Below are positions 32,494 to 44,378 of a stretch of DNA of 64,000 bases, piece after piece. Origin of the DNA: Jaapia argillacea MUCL 33604 (Eukaryota; Basidiomycota; Agaricomycetes; Jaapiales; Jaapiaceae); the NCBI GenBank assembly GCA_000697665.1, contig KL197712.1:254991-318990 (forward strand). Direction: 5' to 3'. The position numbers and the translations under genes were made by a program. The notes beneath the pieces are model-generated. The model was not told the origin of the DNA and did no database searches. It saw nothing but the letters and a program-made list of their open reading frames with translations. How positions within the stretch are numbered: the stretch's first letter is position 1; each line of letters starts with the position of its first letter.

Positions 32494-33092
32494 ATGCGTG
32501 TCTTGGAGAGGCCTTACCCTTCCTTCGCCCTGGTCATAACACAGGCGCAATATTCCCCAATCGTGGCCGCTGATCACCGCTCGTATACCCACACCTATGC
32601 CAGGTCCTCCTCCTCCAGGTCCGAGGCCCCGTTGATGGTAGGTTTAGTTTTTCTGTGACTTTCATGATCTATTTGGCGAGATGGAATCTTATACTCTAGA
32701 TGACCGTGGACTACCATTATGACGATCCCATGTTTTTTCCAACTCTTTCGTGGGTACGTGGTCTCCCCATCCGCCGTCGTTATTCGTTGGCATTTTTATA
32801 CCGTTCTAGCCAGAAATTGCTCTCGAAACAGATGACAGCGTGGAAGCTGTTAACTTACAGGCTGCCCTCGACAATCGTATTCAGGCCGATGGGACGGCGG
32901 CTACATTGCGCAGAAGTCGGATGCGATTCTCAACTCTTGTCGTCGTACGTTCTCGTTTAGCAGTATCCGTCCTCCTTCTCAGTCTTCCCACAGGACTTGG
33001 CCCTGACCATCAAGAGAAAGTGCCAGCGCGCGTCGATAGGTTCTAGTAGAGCAACTGCAGTCCTTCCCTCTACTCCGGATATCCAGGCCTAG
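32494..33092 (+). CDS. Repeat-unit small gene, copy C (intact)
   Basis: Exons 32494-32637, 32700-32753, 32810-32944 and 32994-33092 give 143 residues with standard GT-AG sites. Exons 1 and 2 are the same length as in copy A (144 and 54 nt), and exon 3 differs by six nt in frame. Shared motifs are MRV.ERPYPSF, DYHYDDPMFFPTLSW, EAVNLQAALDN, LRRSRMRFSTLVV and DLALTIKRKCQ. No signal peptide, membrane segment or known domain is evident. It is the best-preserved member of this unassigned family. Confidence 0.65.
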
Positions 33093-33464
33093 CGTTGACG
33101 GGCTTGCTTGACATGTGTCGTGCCCCGTATACAGACCGCATCATCGACCCAAAATGTATCTATATCTACTCCCTGTCCTTCACTCTTCTTTGCTCGTGTA
33201 TAATATTTCAATTGTTCACAACTGCCTCGTCATTGAAGTACATCACATCCAGCTGAACACCGAACCTCAACAGATCAGCTGTGTGGCGGAAATCAAGACA
33301 ACACCTCGACATTTGTCCTGACCAGAAAGTTGGATTGGGTCAGCCAGAGAGAGAAAGCGCCAATGAGCTCAAATGAAATAACACCGGTGGATACTGGCAA
33401 CGTGGCAAGCTACATCACATCAGTTGTGACAACATGGAGTCCAGAGAACACACTGGCAGAGGCA
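33093..33464. other. Gap between repeat region and NAPE-PLD gene
   Basis: No gene seen; the similarity among the tandem copies stops at the left edge. Confidence 0.6.
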
Positions 33465-35621
33465 CTCAAACCGAGTTGACCTCCTGCGCTTGCGATCCTG
33501 TCCGTAGAACGATCATCTCCCCAATATCCGTGACCCCAAATCCTCCCTCCTCCATCAAATCACCAACTCCCTTCGCCTCCTTCGCCGTGGACAATAGCTC
33601 CATTGCTTCTGCAGATTCGATCAACGAACCGACAAACGTGGCATGGTGGATTGCGACAGAATGTCTCGCACGAAGATCAAGATGGACGCAGACGGCATCG
33701 TGGGGTGAAGTATGATGCGCGCGGGTGAAATGGTCCTTAGTGAACTGTAAGGACGGTGTTAGGAGGTCGATGAGAAGGGGTGGGGAGAACAGAACTGACT
33801 TGAAGACCAGCGGCGCTCACGAATGACAGTGAACCGCCTCGCCAAATGGGAATTAGCGCAAGGTCGATGGGATAGAACTTTTCGCCGATCTCTGCGAAGA
33901 AAGTTCGTGAGGGGGGGCTATAGCTGAGGTTTGTCCTCGTTCGCACCTTTGAAAATCGGGCATACAGGTTCATGGGCGTTGGCAGACCTATATCCCGTAT
34001 CCCTGAAATTCCTACTATCAGGAAGTCGAGTGGGCTCCAGCAAGGACGGCAGCTTACCCTGCGAAGAAGACGGAAGACCGACCCTCAGAACCTTCACCTG
34101 GATATTGTTCTACAATCCATCCGCACCACAAAGTCGCTCCCTGATCAGTGACGCCTCGACCTATTTGCCAAATTTCCACCGTAAATACAGGCGAATGCGA
34201 AGTGAGGAGAGAAGACTCACCACTCGAGTGTTGCGCCGGTGTACAAGTGAACTTCACCCTCCGCTCAAGCTTCAACCTATCTTTGAAACTATCAACGCTC
34301 GCGGCTGGAATATCAGGATCATCCCTCGCAACTGTAGGGCCCAAATCCGACTCTTCCCACCAATCCAATTCTGATACTTGACGCGGGCTGATTCCTGCCG
34401 ATTTGAACCATTCCTTCAGACCTATGAGACCATACCTTTAAGTATCACTGTTTTGGCTCCGGAAAAGGGGACAATCGCACCAAGTGGCACGAGATACCGC
34501 ACGCCAGGCTGGCACTGGTTCAGAGCCGTGATGGTCGCAAGGTCAAGGTGGTCATAACTATTAGATTTGGCAAAGACGATTGAAACCGTCGGTCTTTGAG
34601 CAGTTAAGGGTGATGCTGGTCAACTCACTGGTTGTGACTGATACAAACAAAATCAACCTCTGGTAATTCTTCCACTTTACACGGTGGCGGTAACGTCCTC
34701 ACCGGTCCCACGTAGGCCACGGGACTAGTCCTATCAGAGAAGACAGGATCAAACATGACACGGACAGGTCGTTTCTTAGGGTCCGACTGCGGCAGTTGAA
34801 CAAGGAAGGACTGAAATCAGACACAGAAAGCCAGGGACGTTGTCAGCAGGGAAATTGTGGATATGGAGGAACAGGAAATCGTACAGCATGCCCCAACCAA
34901 GTCCCAATCAACGCATCTCGCCTCTCTTCGCAAACTTTCCAATCAGGTTTAACGACCCCAATCCTTCTCCTCTTCCTCCTCCTCTCTACTCCTCCCAAGA
35001 CCTTAAACCCTTCATCCTCATCGTCTCCTTCCTCCCCATCCTCCTCCTCCTCAGGTAAAGGCACAGCAAACTGCAGCGGGAACCCCGAAAACAAAGTGCT
35101 GAAACTTGGAGGTGCAGCAGAGGGCCAAGGATTGAGAAAGCCACCTGAAGGGCCATGATGCGAAGGTTTGAGCGGGAGGCTGGAGCTTGAACCGGATCGA
35201 CTACGACTACCGCCGTTTCCACCTGGTGTCGCCAGAGAACCGCGTCGGCTAGCCTGAGCAGCAAAGTAGGACGTCGCTAACGTGAACGATCGGTTCAAGT
35301 TTTGGAATCGCTTCGGTTTCACCGGGCCTTCCCCAAGTCCACCAACGCTCCTGGGACTCGCATCCTCGTCGATCTCCTCAGGCTCAGAATTCAACACCTC
35401 TTCTCCGTTGGACTTGGCACGATTAAGCAAGATACTTCCAAACGAATTCGTTCGGTTTAGGGTGAACATCCTTTGGAGTAGTACTAGCGAGCTGCGTACA
35501 AAATACGGTGGCCGCCCAGCAACAAGAGACCTGAGACACCTAGGGCGAATGTCAAGGAGAAAGGATGGGTGAGAATTTGTTGAACGATGGCGAGGAAAGG
35601 GGAGAAGGGAAGGGTATCCAT
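33465..35621 (-). CDS. NAPE-PLD-like phospholipase D (metallo-beta-lactamase fold)
   Basis: Multi-exon gene. WLGHA joined across an intron to SFLVQL, the metal motif SHNHYDHLD, TPAQHSSG-RGVTDQ, FFAG-DTGYR, CPIFK-EIGEKFYPIDLALIPI and SVAIHHATF occur in the order seen in NAPE-hydrolysing phospholipase D and yeast FMP30. These enzymes cleave N-acyl-phosphatidylethanolamine to N-acylethanolamine at membranes, using two zinc ions. An intron at 34558-34628 splits the HxHxDH motif between HNH and YDH. The ATG at 35621 opens an exon with a hydrophobic segment (FALGVSGLLLLGG), probably a membrane anchor. The first splice junction is uncertain, and a start near 35470 is an alternative. A low-complexity insert precedes the catalytic domain. 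Confidence 0.85.
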
Positions 35622-35806
35622 GATTTGTGCTCCACTGATTCTTGGGCAGTGACGACACTTAAATCGGACTTCAATAGAACGTGGCAAACGGATCACACAC
35701 GCTCACAACGCTGAATCTTGGCCGAGGAAATTCACCACATAGTACATTCTACCAATCCTTAACCCACAAAAAATAAAGATACTCGGAAAATCAGGTTCAA
35801 CCCCTT

Positions 35807-37660
35807 TCATGCATCACAAGCCCTAACGACCATCTCTTCGCACTTTCGATATCCTTCCACCAATCCCTCATAAACACTCCCATCTCCCTTGGGCTCAGCA
35901 ACTTTCCTAACGCCTTCCACCATCCCCGCAACCATCTCCTCAAAAGTCCCTTCACCCTGTCGCTCCCTCCTCCACCAAGCAAATCTCCCCAAAACACCCC
36001 CACCAATAGCAGCAGCCTCCTTACTCTCCGGCACATACACATTCATCCCAAATACCTCCGCCGCCAACTGTCTAATCGTCTGATTCGCCGAGCCTCCACC
36101 TGTCAACACCAGCCTGTGTAAAGGAGGTGAATGAGGAGGCAGGATGGCGGATATACGAGATTTGATTGAGAGGAATTGGGACTCGAGGATTAGGCGGGGG
36201 TGGAGCTCTTTGGGTATTGAGGAAGGGGATAGCGGGGAAGGAGGGGAGGAGGGAGATGTGGGGAGGCGGAAGAAGAAGTCGCCTTGGACACCTGGGGGAA
36301 TGATTTCCGGTAGAGGGAAATATAGCCCCATAATACCCCCAGATCCAGGCTGTGTACTTTCGACACACTCGTTATATTTCCCCCAATCTTTACCCACATA
36401 CTGATCTCGTACCTGCTCTCTCGCGAGAGCTCCATTTTTATAGCACAACATGGCGATTTGGGCTCCAGGGGTTGTTGGGTGCGAAAGAAGATGTGAGGTT
36501 GTGAAACGTGCTGGAGGAGTGTCGGAGGGTGGGATGGAGAGGAGGAGAGTAGTTGAAGTTCCGAGTGAGAGGATTGCGTCTCCTGGAGTGGAGAGTGCAA
36601 CTACTGTGGCGGGGTTATCGCCTGTAAAAGGTGCAATAATACATTCTGAACACGAAAACCGTTGATGAGCATACCAAACAAGACACGAACGGCAACGAAA
36701 AGCGAACCTGGGTTGAAACCCCACCTCTTAACCCACCAACCCCCAATCTTCCCCAAAATGCTTCCGCCAGGGGCTGGCTCCGGACCCAACTTCACTCTTA
36801 GCTCGGGCCCACCACAAATCTCGAGTAATTTATCATCCCATTTACATGTGAGGACATCCATGAGGTTCATACCACTCGCATCCGAAACTTCGATGGGGGC
36901 GATGGCTCCCAGGAAGACGGAGGGGATGAAAGAGGATACGAGAGAGATTCTAGAGGTTGCTGCATAGGCTTCTGGGAAAAGACGGCGGATCTACAGGAGC
37001 GACATGATATATGTCAACATTTACACATGGGGGAGAATGGCAATGATGACTTACTCGGAGGATTTGGTTCCCAGTGAAACGTTCATACGCTCTACTACCT
37101 GTGAGATCGGCGAGAGCTTGGGGACCGCCAATGGCTTCCTCCAGTTCTCGACATTCTTTGGTTGTTGACGAATCCTGCCAGATGGGAGACCGTTGAATCG
37201 AGAAGGCCTTGGGTGAAAGTTGGGATGTCATGGATTGGCTTGGATCCATGCTCGAGAGTAAGGATTCAGCGTCCTTAGACCAAAATACAGATCCATGTTG
37301 CTACAAGTTCAAAGACTTCAGTATGCTGTACACCTCTAGGCGCTAAGCTGATAAACTTACCTGTCCACTCCCCGAAATGGCACAAACACCAGATAAATCA
37401 ATCCCAGCAGCCTTCATCCTCTCCATCAACAAATCAATCGCCTCCAACCACATCTCGACGGGAGACGTGACCTCCCCCTCGGCGGGACCACTGATCGCAC
37501 CATTGGTCGTACCAAATCTTGGCAGATCTTTATCGAACTGAACAGAGTGCTCAGTGACGACGGAAGAATCCTCAGCGATGAGGATGCCTTTCAAACTCTG
37601 GGTTGACAAGTCTAAGCCCAAGAAAAGTGGACCAGCAGGGGTTACGTCGCCGAAAGACAT
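35807..37660 (-). CDS. XKS1: Xylulokinase
   Basis: Four exons (37660-37361, 37300-37055, 36990-36708, 36645-35807) total 555 residues, usual for the family. FGGY-kinase features: [16 protein letters not shown] at the N-terminus (phosphate 1), ISGSGQ-QHGSVFW at the first junction, [35 protein letters not shown], and [19 protein letters not shown] for adenosine binding. It phosphorylates D-xylulose to xylulose-5-phosphate, the last step of xylose use before the pentose phosphate pathway, in the cytosol. It is expected to matter for growth on plant cell wall sugars. No pathway partner is adjacent. Confidence 0.94.
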
Positions 37661-38151
37661 GAAGGTGGCAGAGATGAGTTAAGGGGGGCGGTGGAGAGCA
37701 TATTTTTCAGCTAGGACTTTATAGGCTGATGGGGGGAGGATGAGAGTGCTCGGACCATCTGCGAAGAAACGGGCCGGCAATCCGGCATACAACCGGGGCT
37801 TGCTCGGTGGAATCTGTCTTGTCTTCGACCGCCATCTTCTTTCAGTTCTGAGGCCTGTCCAGCACTTTTTACTCCACCTCTTGAGATTCTCGCTGGGTTC
37901 CTATATGTTTCAGATACCCCAGGAAAATATCAGGATCAAGTGAGGGCAAGCTAGGATAACCCTGGCAAATCCGTCCGATGTTTCTCATGTTTCTTGGGAT
38001 CTTTCGCTCATGTGCCCCCCTATGCTTCTGAAGGTATCCACCTCTGTGAGCGCTGCTTGATCCGTTGCACCGAAGAATGAGACATGTGTCCGCTTTCACT
38101 GACACAAAAGGGATTCTCAGGATCTGCTCTGGCGGGCATCAACATCGGTTG
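37661..38151. other. Upstream region of xylulokinase
   Basis: Nothing recognised apart from the likely promoter of the xylulokinase gene near 37661-37800. Confidence 0.5.
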
Positions 38152-39150
38152 TCAACCAGGTCGACGATTGGCCTCCCAAGGATATATCAGTTTGACCTGT
38201 TCCTTCTTTTCTTCAATTTTACGCAGTTCAGCGTGGTTGCATCTCAGGTACATTATCAAAGTTCACTTTGGTGGCGAGTCGGCTTCTTCGAATTCTGACT
38301 TCTGCATGGCCGTTCTCCCCAATCTCCATCGCAACTGCTGGGAACCGGAAACTTCTATGTTGTGCTTCGGTGCCTGGGTGCTGTCCCTTCTCCACTTGTC
38401 CCACTCCTTGGGTTGATTCTTGTACTTCTCGTCTCGGGATCTCCAAAACTCCCTCGTGGAGGTAGCGTTCTGTCGTCCTTGGATATGGACTTCCCACAGC
38501 CTTCTCGCGAGGGACCCGATAGTCCACACCTTCATCCATCACTCAACGGTTTGCGGAACCAATGCCTCGCAACTCCCCACACCCACGGCGACGATTCCTG
38601 CTATCATTGACGCTTTTCGGGGTGGGCAATGGAGGATCTTCACTTGTCAGAAGGTTTGCAAGAACACCAGGAACTAGTGGATCGAGATGGTGTAAAACGG
38701 GATGGTGATGAGATCCACTGTCACAGGAATATTTGCTACTATCCCTTCCGCGACGTCCTGAAGAATCTCTACCGCCCGTTCCGCGAGCTTGGACGCTCTA
38801 CACACTTTTGTTCGAAGACCCTTCATGATACTTCCAGACCAGATAGGCACGAAGATTTCGTCAGCGCCCATGTAACCCATTCACAAGTGGCAGAAGCGCT
38901 CTGAGTCCAACCCCAACCCTTCCGATGCAAAGGCCGCCCCGTTAGCAGACTCCTGCCCACACAAATTGGCTTTCCGTGCTAGGTCTTTAATATTCGGACT
39001 AGACACCACGCAAAGAGAGAGCGAAACAAAGTCGAGCGTCTCATCTCTGTGGAATGCATCGAGGTCAAGTTCTATCAGCCCTTCACGCTCTTCATCGGCG
39101 AAGGTCGACTGCCTCGAGGTGTCAACGTCTTCTGCGTTGGATGCGACCAT
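38152..39150 (-). pseudogene. Decayed reading frame, identity unknown
   Basis: One minus-strand frame from an ATG at 39150 to 38152 stays in register for 333 codons, interrupted by about five in-frame stops and no frameshift that I can detect. The pieces between look protein-like (DAFHRDETLDFVSLSLCVV; ASKLAERAVEILQDVAEGI; HAELRKIEEKKEQVKL). I do not recognise the family. It could be a dead host gene or part of an old mobile element. By chance such a frame would hold roughly 15 stops, so the signal is moderate. Confidence 0.35.
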
Positions 39151-39494
39151 CCTGTAAGAAATTCAATAATTTTCAATTTAGGCCGGTGAATAACCCCGTT
39201 TGCAGGGATCCTTACCAGTAGGAGCGTAAGGGTGAGAAACCTATTAATCACGATCACTTCGAATTCGGTCAGATAAACACCTTCTAACTGCTTGAACTCT
39301 TTTAGTGAATAGTCGACGCGTATTCCTCTTTCTGAAATTAGAGAGCAAGACTTGGAGCGTAGCCAACGTTGCAAGAGATGCTGCAAAACTGACCATTGAC
39401 AACATAAGATCCTACAACACATCCCCAGCGAAACGAACCTCGACTCAACCCCAAGTAAGCCCCAACCAATCACAGACCTCTCCATCCGCCCCCC
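39151..39494. other. Gap with no supported gene
   Basis: Short stretch between the decayed frame and the 3' end of the Arb1-like gene. Nothing recognised. Confidence 0.5.
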
Positions 39495-42188
39495 TCACTC
39501 TTCTGTATAAAAGCTAGGGATAACATTAATATGCTCCACATACCAAAACCTCCCGTCGCCATCTACCCTCGCACCCTCAGACGTCTGACGAACGATCTGA
39601 ATCCAAGTCCCGGCCAAACCCATCCCCAGCACCAACTTGTCCAATACACTCGGTTGAACCAAAACGGTAATGTTGTCATTGAAGGGATCGTGTCCTCCTT
39701 CCTCATCCTCCTCTCTTCCACCAGAAGCGTCTCCGACCTTATTAGACGAGACGACCCTCCCCTTCGATTTAGGAAGGATAACAGGTGTCCTAATCTCCGA
39801 TGTCTCATCCATATTCCATTCCAACCAAGGTGCCAAAACCATCTTTCCAAACCTCTCCTCCAAATCCCTCTCAACCGCTTCCACATCACCACCAGGCTCT
39901 CCCTCCTCCTCATTCTTGGGCTTCTCAAACCCCAACGATCCTCCTAACACTCCATTCCACAACCCCAGTCTCGTGGGTTAAAACAAGCCTAGTAGGGTCC
40001 ATGACAGTTGACAAACAAGGGGTTTCGTAGTCATCCCAACCCGATTTGTTGGTTGGATCGGAGGGGTTCCATTCGTATGAGTCGTACCCTGCGGATTTAT
40101 CGACGGGCGTGTAGGAGTCGCCCCACCCACCAGCCGTCGTAATTGAATTGGAACCCCGGGTACCAGATGTGGTCGTTGAACCCCGACCAACCAGAGAGGG
40201 ACCGGGGTCAGGACCGGGGGGAGGATCCGTAGAAGTGGGAGGGAACGTCTCCCATTCGGAGTTGAGAGATGCTGAGATGCATGACGAAGAATCCGTTCCC
40301 CACACTCCCGGTTCGCCAGCGTTGGGTGAAGGGTCGAGGTTATCCTCAACAATATCCATTCTCTCTTTGCTCGCCAATGCCTTCTCCACATCATTAGCTG
40401 GGATGATCTCGACACCTTTCATCGCAGACGCCTCTTCAAATGCCTTCCCCCCTTCATCCTTCACTTCCTCATCCTTCGCCTCTCGTACTTCAACCTCCTC
40501 CGGTATCGTAGTTTCGAAGGTCCCACGTTGAGAACCCCATAACTCGAGACAACCCCTACCGAACGCACAAGGTAAAACTTTGGAGATATTATGTGTAGCT
40601 GGTAACTCTTTCTTTGCCTACACGCCCATTGAACCGACATCAGCCATAACCCCACAAACGAAAAGAAGCACTCACAAGATCGGCTACAGTAAGAGCCGCC
40701 CACAGTTTCTTAACTACATCCTCTCCCTCCTCCCCCTCCTCCCCATGAGCTCGGTCTAGAACGTGGTTACGGATTAGGAACCTAATCCAAAATCCCAACA
40801 ACAACCCAGCATCTCGAGACTTCCGTTCATTCCAAAGCAACCCTCTATCCCTAAAATAACTCGTCAAGAAGATTTTCGTGCTCCGTTCTGGATCTTTCAA
40901 GAATGAAGTTAAACGATCGGGGGTTTGGAGAGGAAGGGATTGCTCTTTTTCAGCTGTGGGGTTGGCTGAGTTGGTTGAGTTGAGGTTTGCTGGGTCGGTT
41001 TGGTCGCGGTTGGCTACGTCGGTTGGGTCGGATATGAGAGGGGAAGGAGGTCGGTGTGGGTCGGCGTCTGGTTCTTCGTCAGAGTAAGATATATCTTCCT
41101 CGTCAACCGCCCCGTCGAGGAGTTCGATGGCTTTTTTCTTTATTTTGGAGGTTACGGGGTAGGTTAGAAAACCTATGTACCGACGGTACTAAGCGGTATG
41201 ATAAGTCGGTGAGTTAGGAAGGCGTTGTGAGGTGAGGGTACGTGAAGCATATAGCGGTCGAAAGTGACTCGGAATTCAAACGTCATTGCGGTATGCAATG
41301 CCAAGGAACCGACGAGTCGAAAATAACCCCAAGAATCAAGACAACGGCAATGCTAGCAAAGCCAGATCCATTTCCATCGATGGTCGGGACCGAGGCTCAC
41401 TGGTCGGAAGTAACAGTGGATTGCACAAATGAAATTGGAAACGTATAGAGGAGGAAACGTACCTCGTCCCAAACGATGCGTAAATCTTCGACAAGCCATG
41501 GTCTGCCCACGTGGAAATCGCGGGCGGCTTGAAAGATGCGGTCGCCTGGGGTTTGGTAGCTGGGAGGTGGTGGGGTGTTAGTTCGGGACGAATGGAGGTT
41601 GGTAAGCAGGGAAGGGTAGAGGATCGGGAGCGGCATAAGCGCTCGTGTAAAGAGGATGCGAGGGTTGAGTACGAAACGCGATGAACGTGAAGGTATTGGT
41701 GAGGCTGCAGAGCCTTGCCAATCACTCCATGACAATGAGCGGGTTGGTAGGCGAGTCGAACCATGTATGGTTTTTCGCCACTGGGCACCAATCACGACGT
41801 CCAACCACTCTTCCCCCTCCACAACCATCCAAAAGAAATGATAGAACCCGACTCACAGATCATAGTTCCCAGTCCTCAAATCCTCCCCCTCAGCCCAAGC
41901 CTCCCACCAAGGCCTCTGCGAAAACCCACCACTGGGGATAGCCCCACCCTTCCTCCTCCTCTTCCTCCTCTTCCCTCCCTCATTCCCTGTATAATCTCCA
42001 TGTTTAATCTTCAGCTCAACGGTGAGTATACCTAGCCCGTCGAGTTCGACCCCGTCTCCTAGTAAACGGAGTTGGATACCGGATTGTTTGAATGAGGCGA
42101 AAGGGGTAATTTGAACGTTGGGAGGTGGGGTGGGGAACAGGGGGAAGGTGAGGCGGTCGGACAGTTCGACGTTCATATTGGTGGACAT
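39495..42188 (-). CDS. Probable Arb1-like protein (Argonaute siRNA chaperone complex)
   Basis: Starts at ATG 42188 (MSTNMNVELSDRL) and ends at 39495, with several introns, one of about 285 nt near 41570-41855. In order: KRRKRRRKGGAIP basic patch, PWWEAWAEGEDLRTGNYDL-YQTPGDRIFQAARDF, GFLTYPVTSKIKKKA, an acidic/Pro linker, the conserved centre TSYFRDRGLLWNERKSRDAGLL, AALTVADL-AKKELPA, LPCAFGRGCLELWG, then a Ser/Pro-rich linker and a C-terminal LAPWLEWNMDET region. The centre resembles Arb1, which with Arb2 holds Ago1 and duplex siRNA in fission-yeast heterochromatin silencing. The assignment rests on motif memory only; exact exon ends in the 40000 region are unsure. Confidence 0.5.
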
Positions 42189-42656
42189 TGTTTATGCCGA
42201 TCACCGTACAGCAACGAGTTCACCGTTTGGATTATATCGATTCAGGGGTTATTGTCGTGACCGTCGTGACACGACGCGACAATGAAGGCAAGTATCACGT
42301 GATCTGCGACATTAGTGTCACGTCTCCTGGAATTCGTTCTTGATTATTTTCTTGATTTCTTGGTTGTGGATCCTACTGACGAAAAATCCACCTGAAGCCT
42401 GATTCATTTAAATTCGATTCCCCAATATGTTGTGGACCATTTCAGTGCGTTCTTCGACCCCCAAAACCCTGGGCGCTGTGAAGTCCATCCCCTCGCCGTT
42501 TGCTCACCCACACAACAGTCCAACGCCCAATACTACAAGAAGGGATGGGACCTAGTAAAAGGCGCGTTACCTCACAGTCATCTTGTAAATATCTTCCGTC
42601 AGACCTGACGTTATTGCTACAGCACTTCCGAAGGCCTCGCTCGACTCGAGCGGAAA
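42189..42656. promoter_or_regulatory. Divergent promoter with inverted repeat and E-box palindrome
   Basis: Shared upstream region of the Arb1-like gene (-) and the F-box gene (+). It contains an imperfect hairpin at about 42250-42282, bounded by ATTGTCG and CGACAAT, and the palindrome TCACGTGA at 42295-42302, with further GTGAC/GTCAC words on both sides. CACGTG is a bHLH (Cbf1-type) site in fungi. Regulation is inferred, not shown. Confidence 0.35.
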
Positions 42657-44378
42657 ATGAACAAACACATCAAGATCATAGGTGACTTGCGTTGCCAGTG
42701 GAACGCCTCCATACCCATCTCCGTTCTTGCCCCGGAATTACTCGCGAAGGTCTTCACTTTTTGCGAAGCCCAAGAGCATGGCGTCGGTACCACTCGTGAT
42801 ACAGTGAGACCTCGAGACCTGTGGTTCAAGGTCACCCACGTGTGTCGTTACTGGAGAGAGACTGCTATCCGCTGTCCGACCCTCTGGTCTCGCATTTTAT
42901 GTGACATTCCATCATGGGCGACTCTCTCCCTCCATCGCTCTTTGCAGGCGCCCATTACAGTAGACTGTGCGCATATATCCACGAAGACGGTCGAGGTGTT
43001 GACTGCGGCTCTGCAGCTCACGGACAGGCTGAAGAGAATTTCCTTGGAGGCATCATCCACTGATTTGGAATCTTTGTCCGCCATGCTGGACACTCTGTCA
43101 TCGCAGGAATTTACAATTCTCGAAAAGATAGATTTAACGTGTATCTCCCCAATGGAGCTCGCCGTTCTTGGAGTCACTGATACCTTTATATTCCCACCCG
43201 ACCTTTTCTTTCATACTCCTCGCTTGCGCAGCTTCGAGATCCACAACCTCACAGTTATCTGGGATCATCCTCTCCTCCACACCACCCAGTTGACCCATTT
43301 GAAGATCCAGCACACCCCATCACCTCCGACAATGACCCAACTCCTGGATGTCCTCGAATCTTTTCCTACCCTAGAGTCTTTGGATCTCACCAGTTCGCTA
43401 CCAAAATTGCCCAGAACTGCCAAACCAACGTACCCACCGGCCCGCGTTGTGTACCTCCACCATCTCTCCAGTCTAGAAATTTGTGGGCCCGTCTTTGACT
43501 GCGTTCAATTCACGTATCAACTTGCCGTGCCACCCACAACCACCCTCCGCCTCGTATGGGAGCTCAGCTGCAGAACCGATATATCATGTGTCGCAGAGCA
43601 CCCAATTATCCAAACACTTGGTGGTCCTGCCCCCGTAATCAAACACGCGTCGTTCGCTCACGCCACGGAACCCACTGCACTCCTCATCTCAGCGAGTCGA
43701 ATTTATGTCATCGGCTCAACCATTCCCCTCGATGTCCCTTCTATCACCACTGCACGCTTCCGCATTGGTATCCAGTGGACTGGCTGGTTTCAGTCACCGC
43801 TGATGATACACATCACAGCGGCAATGCGAACTGTTTTCAGAGTGATGGGCACACGCGAATTAGATTCCATTCTTTTCGGTCCTATTCCCACATTTTCGGA
43901 GGAGGAGTGGTTGGTGCTGTCTGATACTTTGAAAACTGTAGTCGCCGTGTATGCATGCGATGACTCAGTCGCGGGACTCGTATCGGCTCTATCGTTCAAG
44001 GGCGAAGGAGCAGAGTCGGCATCAGGACGGGCCGCCCAATCATCCCAGCCAAAGTCGAAGGGGAAGAGAACACATCGAATCAACCCTGCGGATGTATTCA
44101 TGCCGAACTTGGGACGACTTTCCTTAACCACCATCGACTTCCAGGCTGCCAAAACCGGCAGTACCACGACGTTCATGGATTGCCTACTTCGTTCGCTCAA
44201 GCTCCGCAAAAAGATCGGAGCCGGAATCGATACTCTGGTAATCGAACAATGTCGCAACTTATGGGCCGACGGAGATGCTGTTCAGGAGTTGGTGAAGCTG
44301 GTTGACGTGGAGTGTGATGATATTGTCTTCGGGGATCCCGTTGAATCACATGATGAGGATGGAAGCGGTGATGAGTGA
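42657..44378 (+). CDS. F-box-like domain protein, distant paralogue
   Basis: Single exon, 573 residues. It starts MNKHIKIIGDLRCQWNASI, so it lacks the long helix of the cluster members. The F-box spans roughly residues 18-80 (ISVLAPELLAKVF; THVCRYWRETAIRCPTLWS). The leucine-rich middle and acidic end (ESHDEDGSGDE) match the family architecture, but sequence identity to the 1-13 kb cluster is low outside the F-box. A basic insert PKSKGKRTHR lies near residue 475. Likely a Skp1-binding substrate receptor of unknown target. Confidence 0.83.
   Translation: MNKHIKIIGDLRCQWNASIPISVLAPELLAKVFTFCEAQEHGVGTTRDTVRPRDLWFKVTHVCRYWRETAIRCPTLWSRILCDIPSWATLSLHRSLQAPITVDCAHISTKTVEVLTAALQLTDRLKRISLEASSTDLESLSAMLDTLSSQEFTILEKIDLTCISPMELAVLGVTDTFIFPPDLFFHTPRLRSFEIHNLTVIWDHPLLHTTQLTHLKIQHTPSPPTMTQLLDVLESFPTLESLDLTSSLPKLPRTAKPTYPPARVVYLHHLSSLEICGPVFDCVQFTYQLAVPPTTTLRLVWELSCRTDISCVAEHPIIQTLGGPAPVIKHASFAHATEPTALLISASRIYVIGSTIPLDVPSITTARFRIGIQWTGWFQSPLMIHITAAMRTVFRVMGTRELDSILFGPIPTFSEEEWLVLSDTLKTVVAVYACDDSVAGLVSALSFKGEGAESASGRAAQSSQPKSKGKRTHRINPADVFMPNLGRLSLTTIDFQAAKTGSTTTFMDCLLRSLKLRKKIGAGIDTLVIEQCRNLWADGDAVQELVKLVDVECDDIVFGDPVESHDEDGSGDE

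Larger units (their letters stand above)
30586..33092. repeat. Tandem unit, copy C (diverged and shorter)
   Basis: Third direct copy. It keeps the order of the left two-thirds of the unit but ends with the small gene; the 1.7-kb tail is missing. It is clearly more diverged from A and B than they are from each other, so it is the oldest split. Near-identical islands include the CGCGGACTTTCGAAGCGTG segment and the GTGAGTCCCTCCCAA donor region. Confidence 0.8.

Noticed and set aside
21950-33092. Tandem units as an LTR-type or other large transposon
   Set aside because: No polymerase, integrase, terminal repeats or primer-binding site seen, and copies lie only head to tail.
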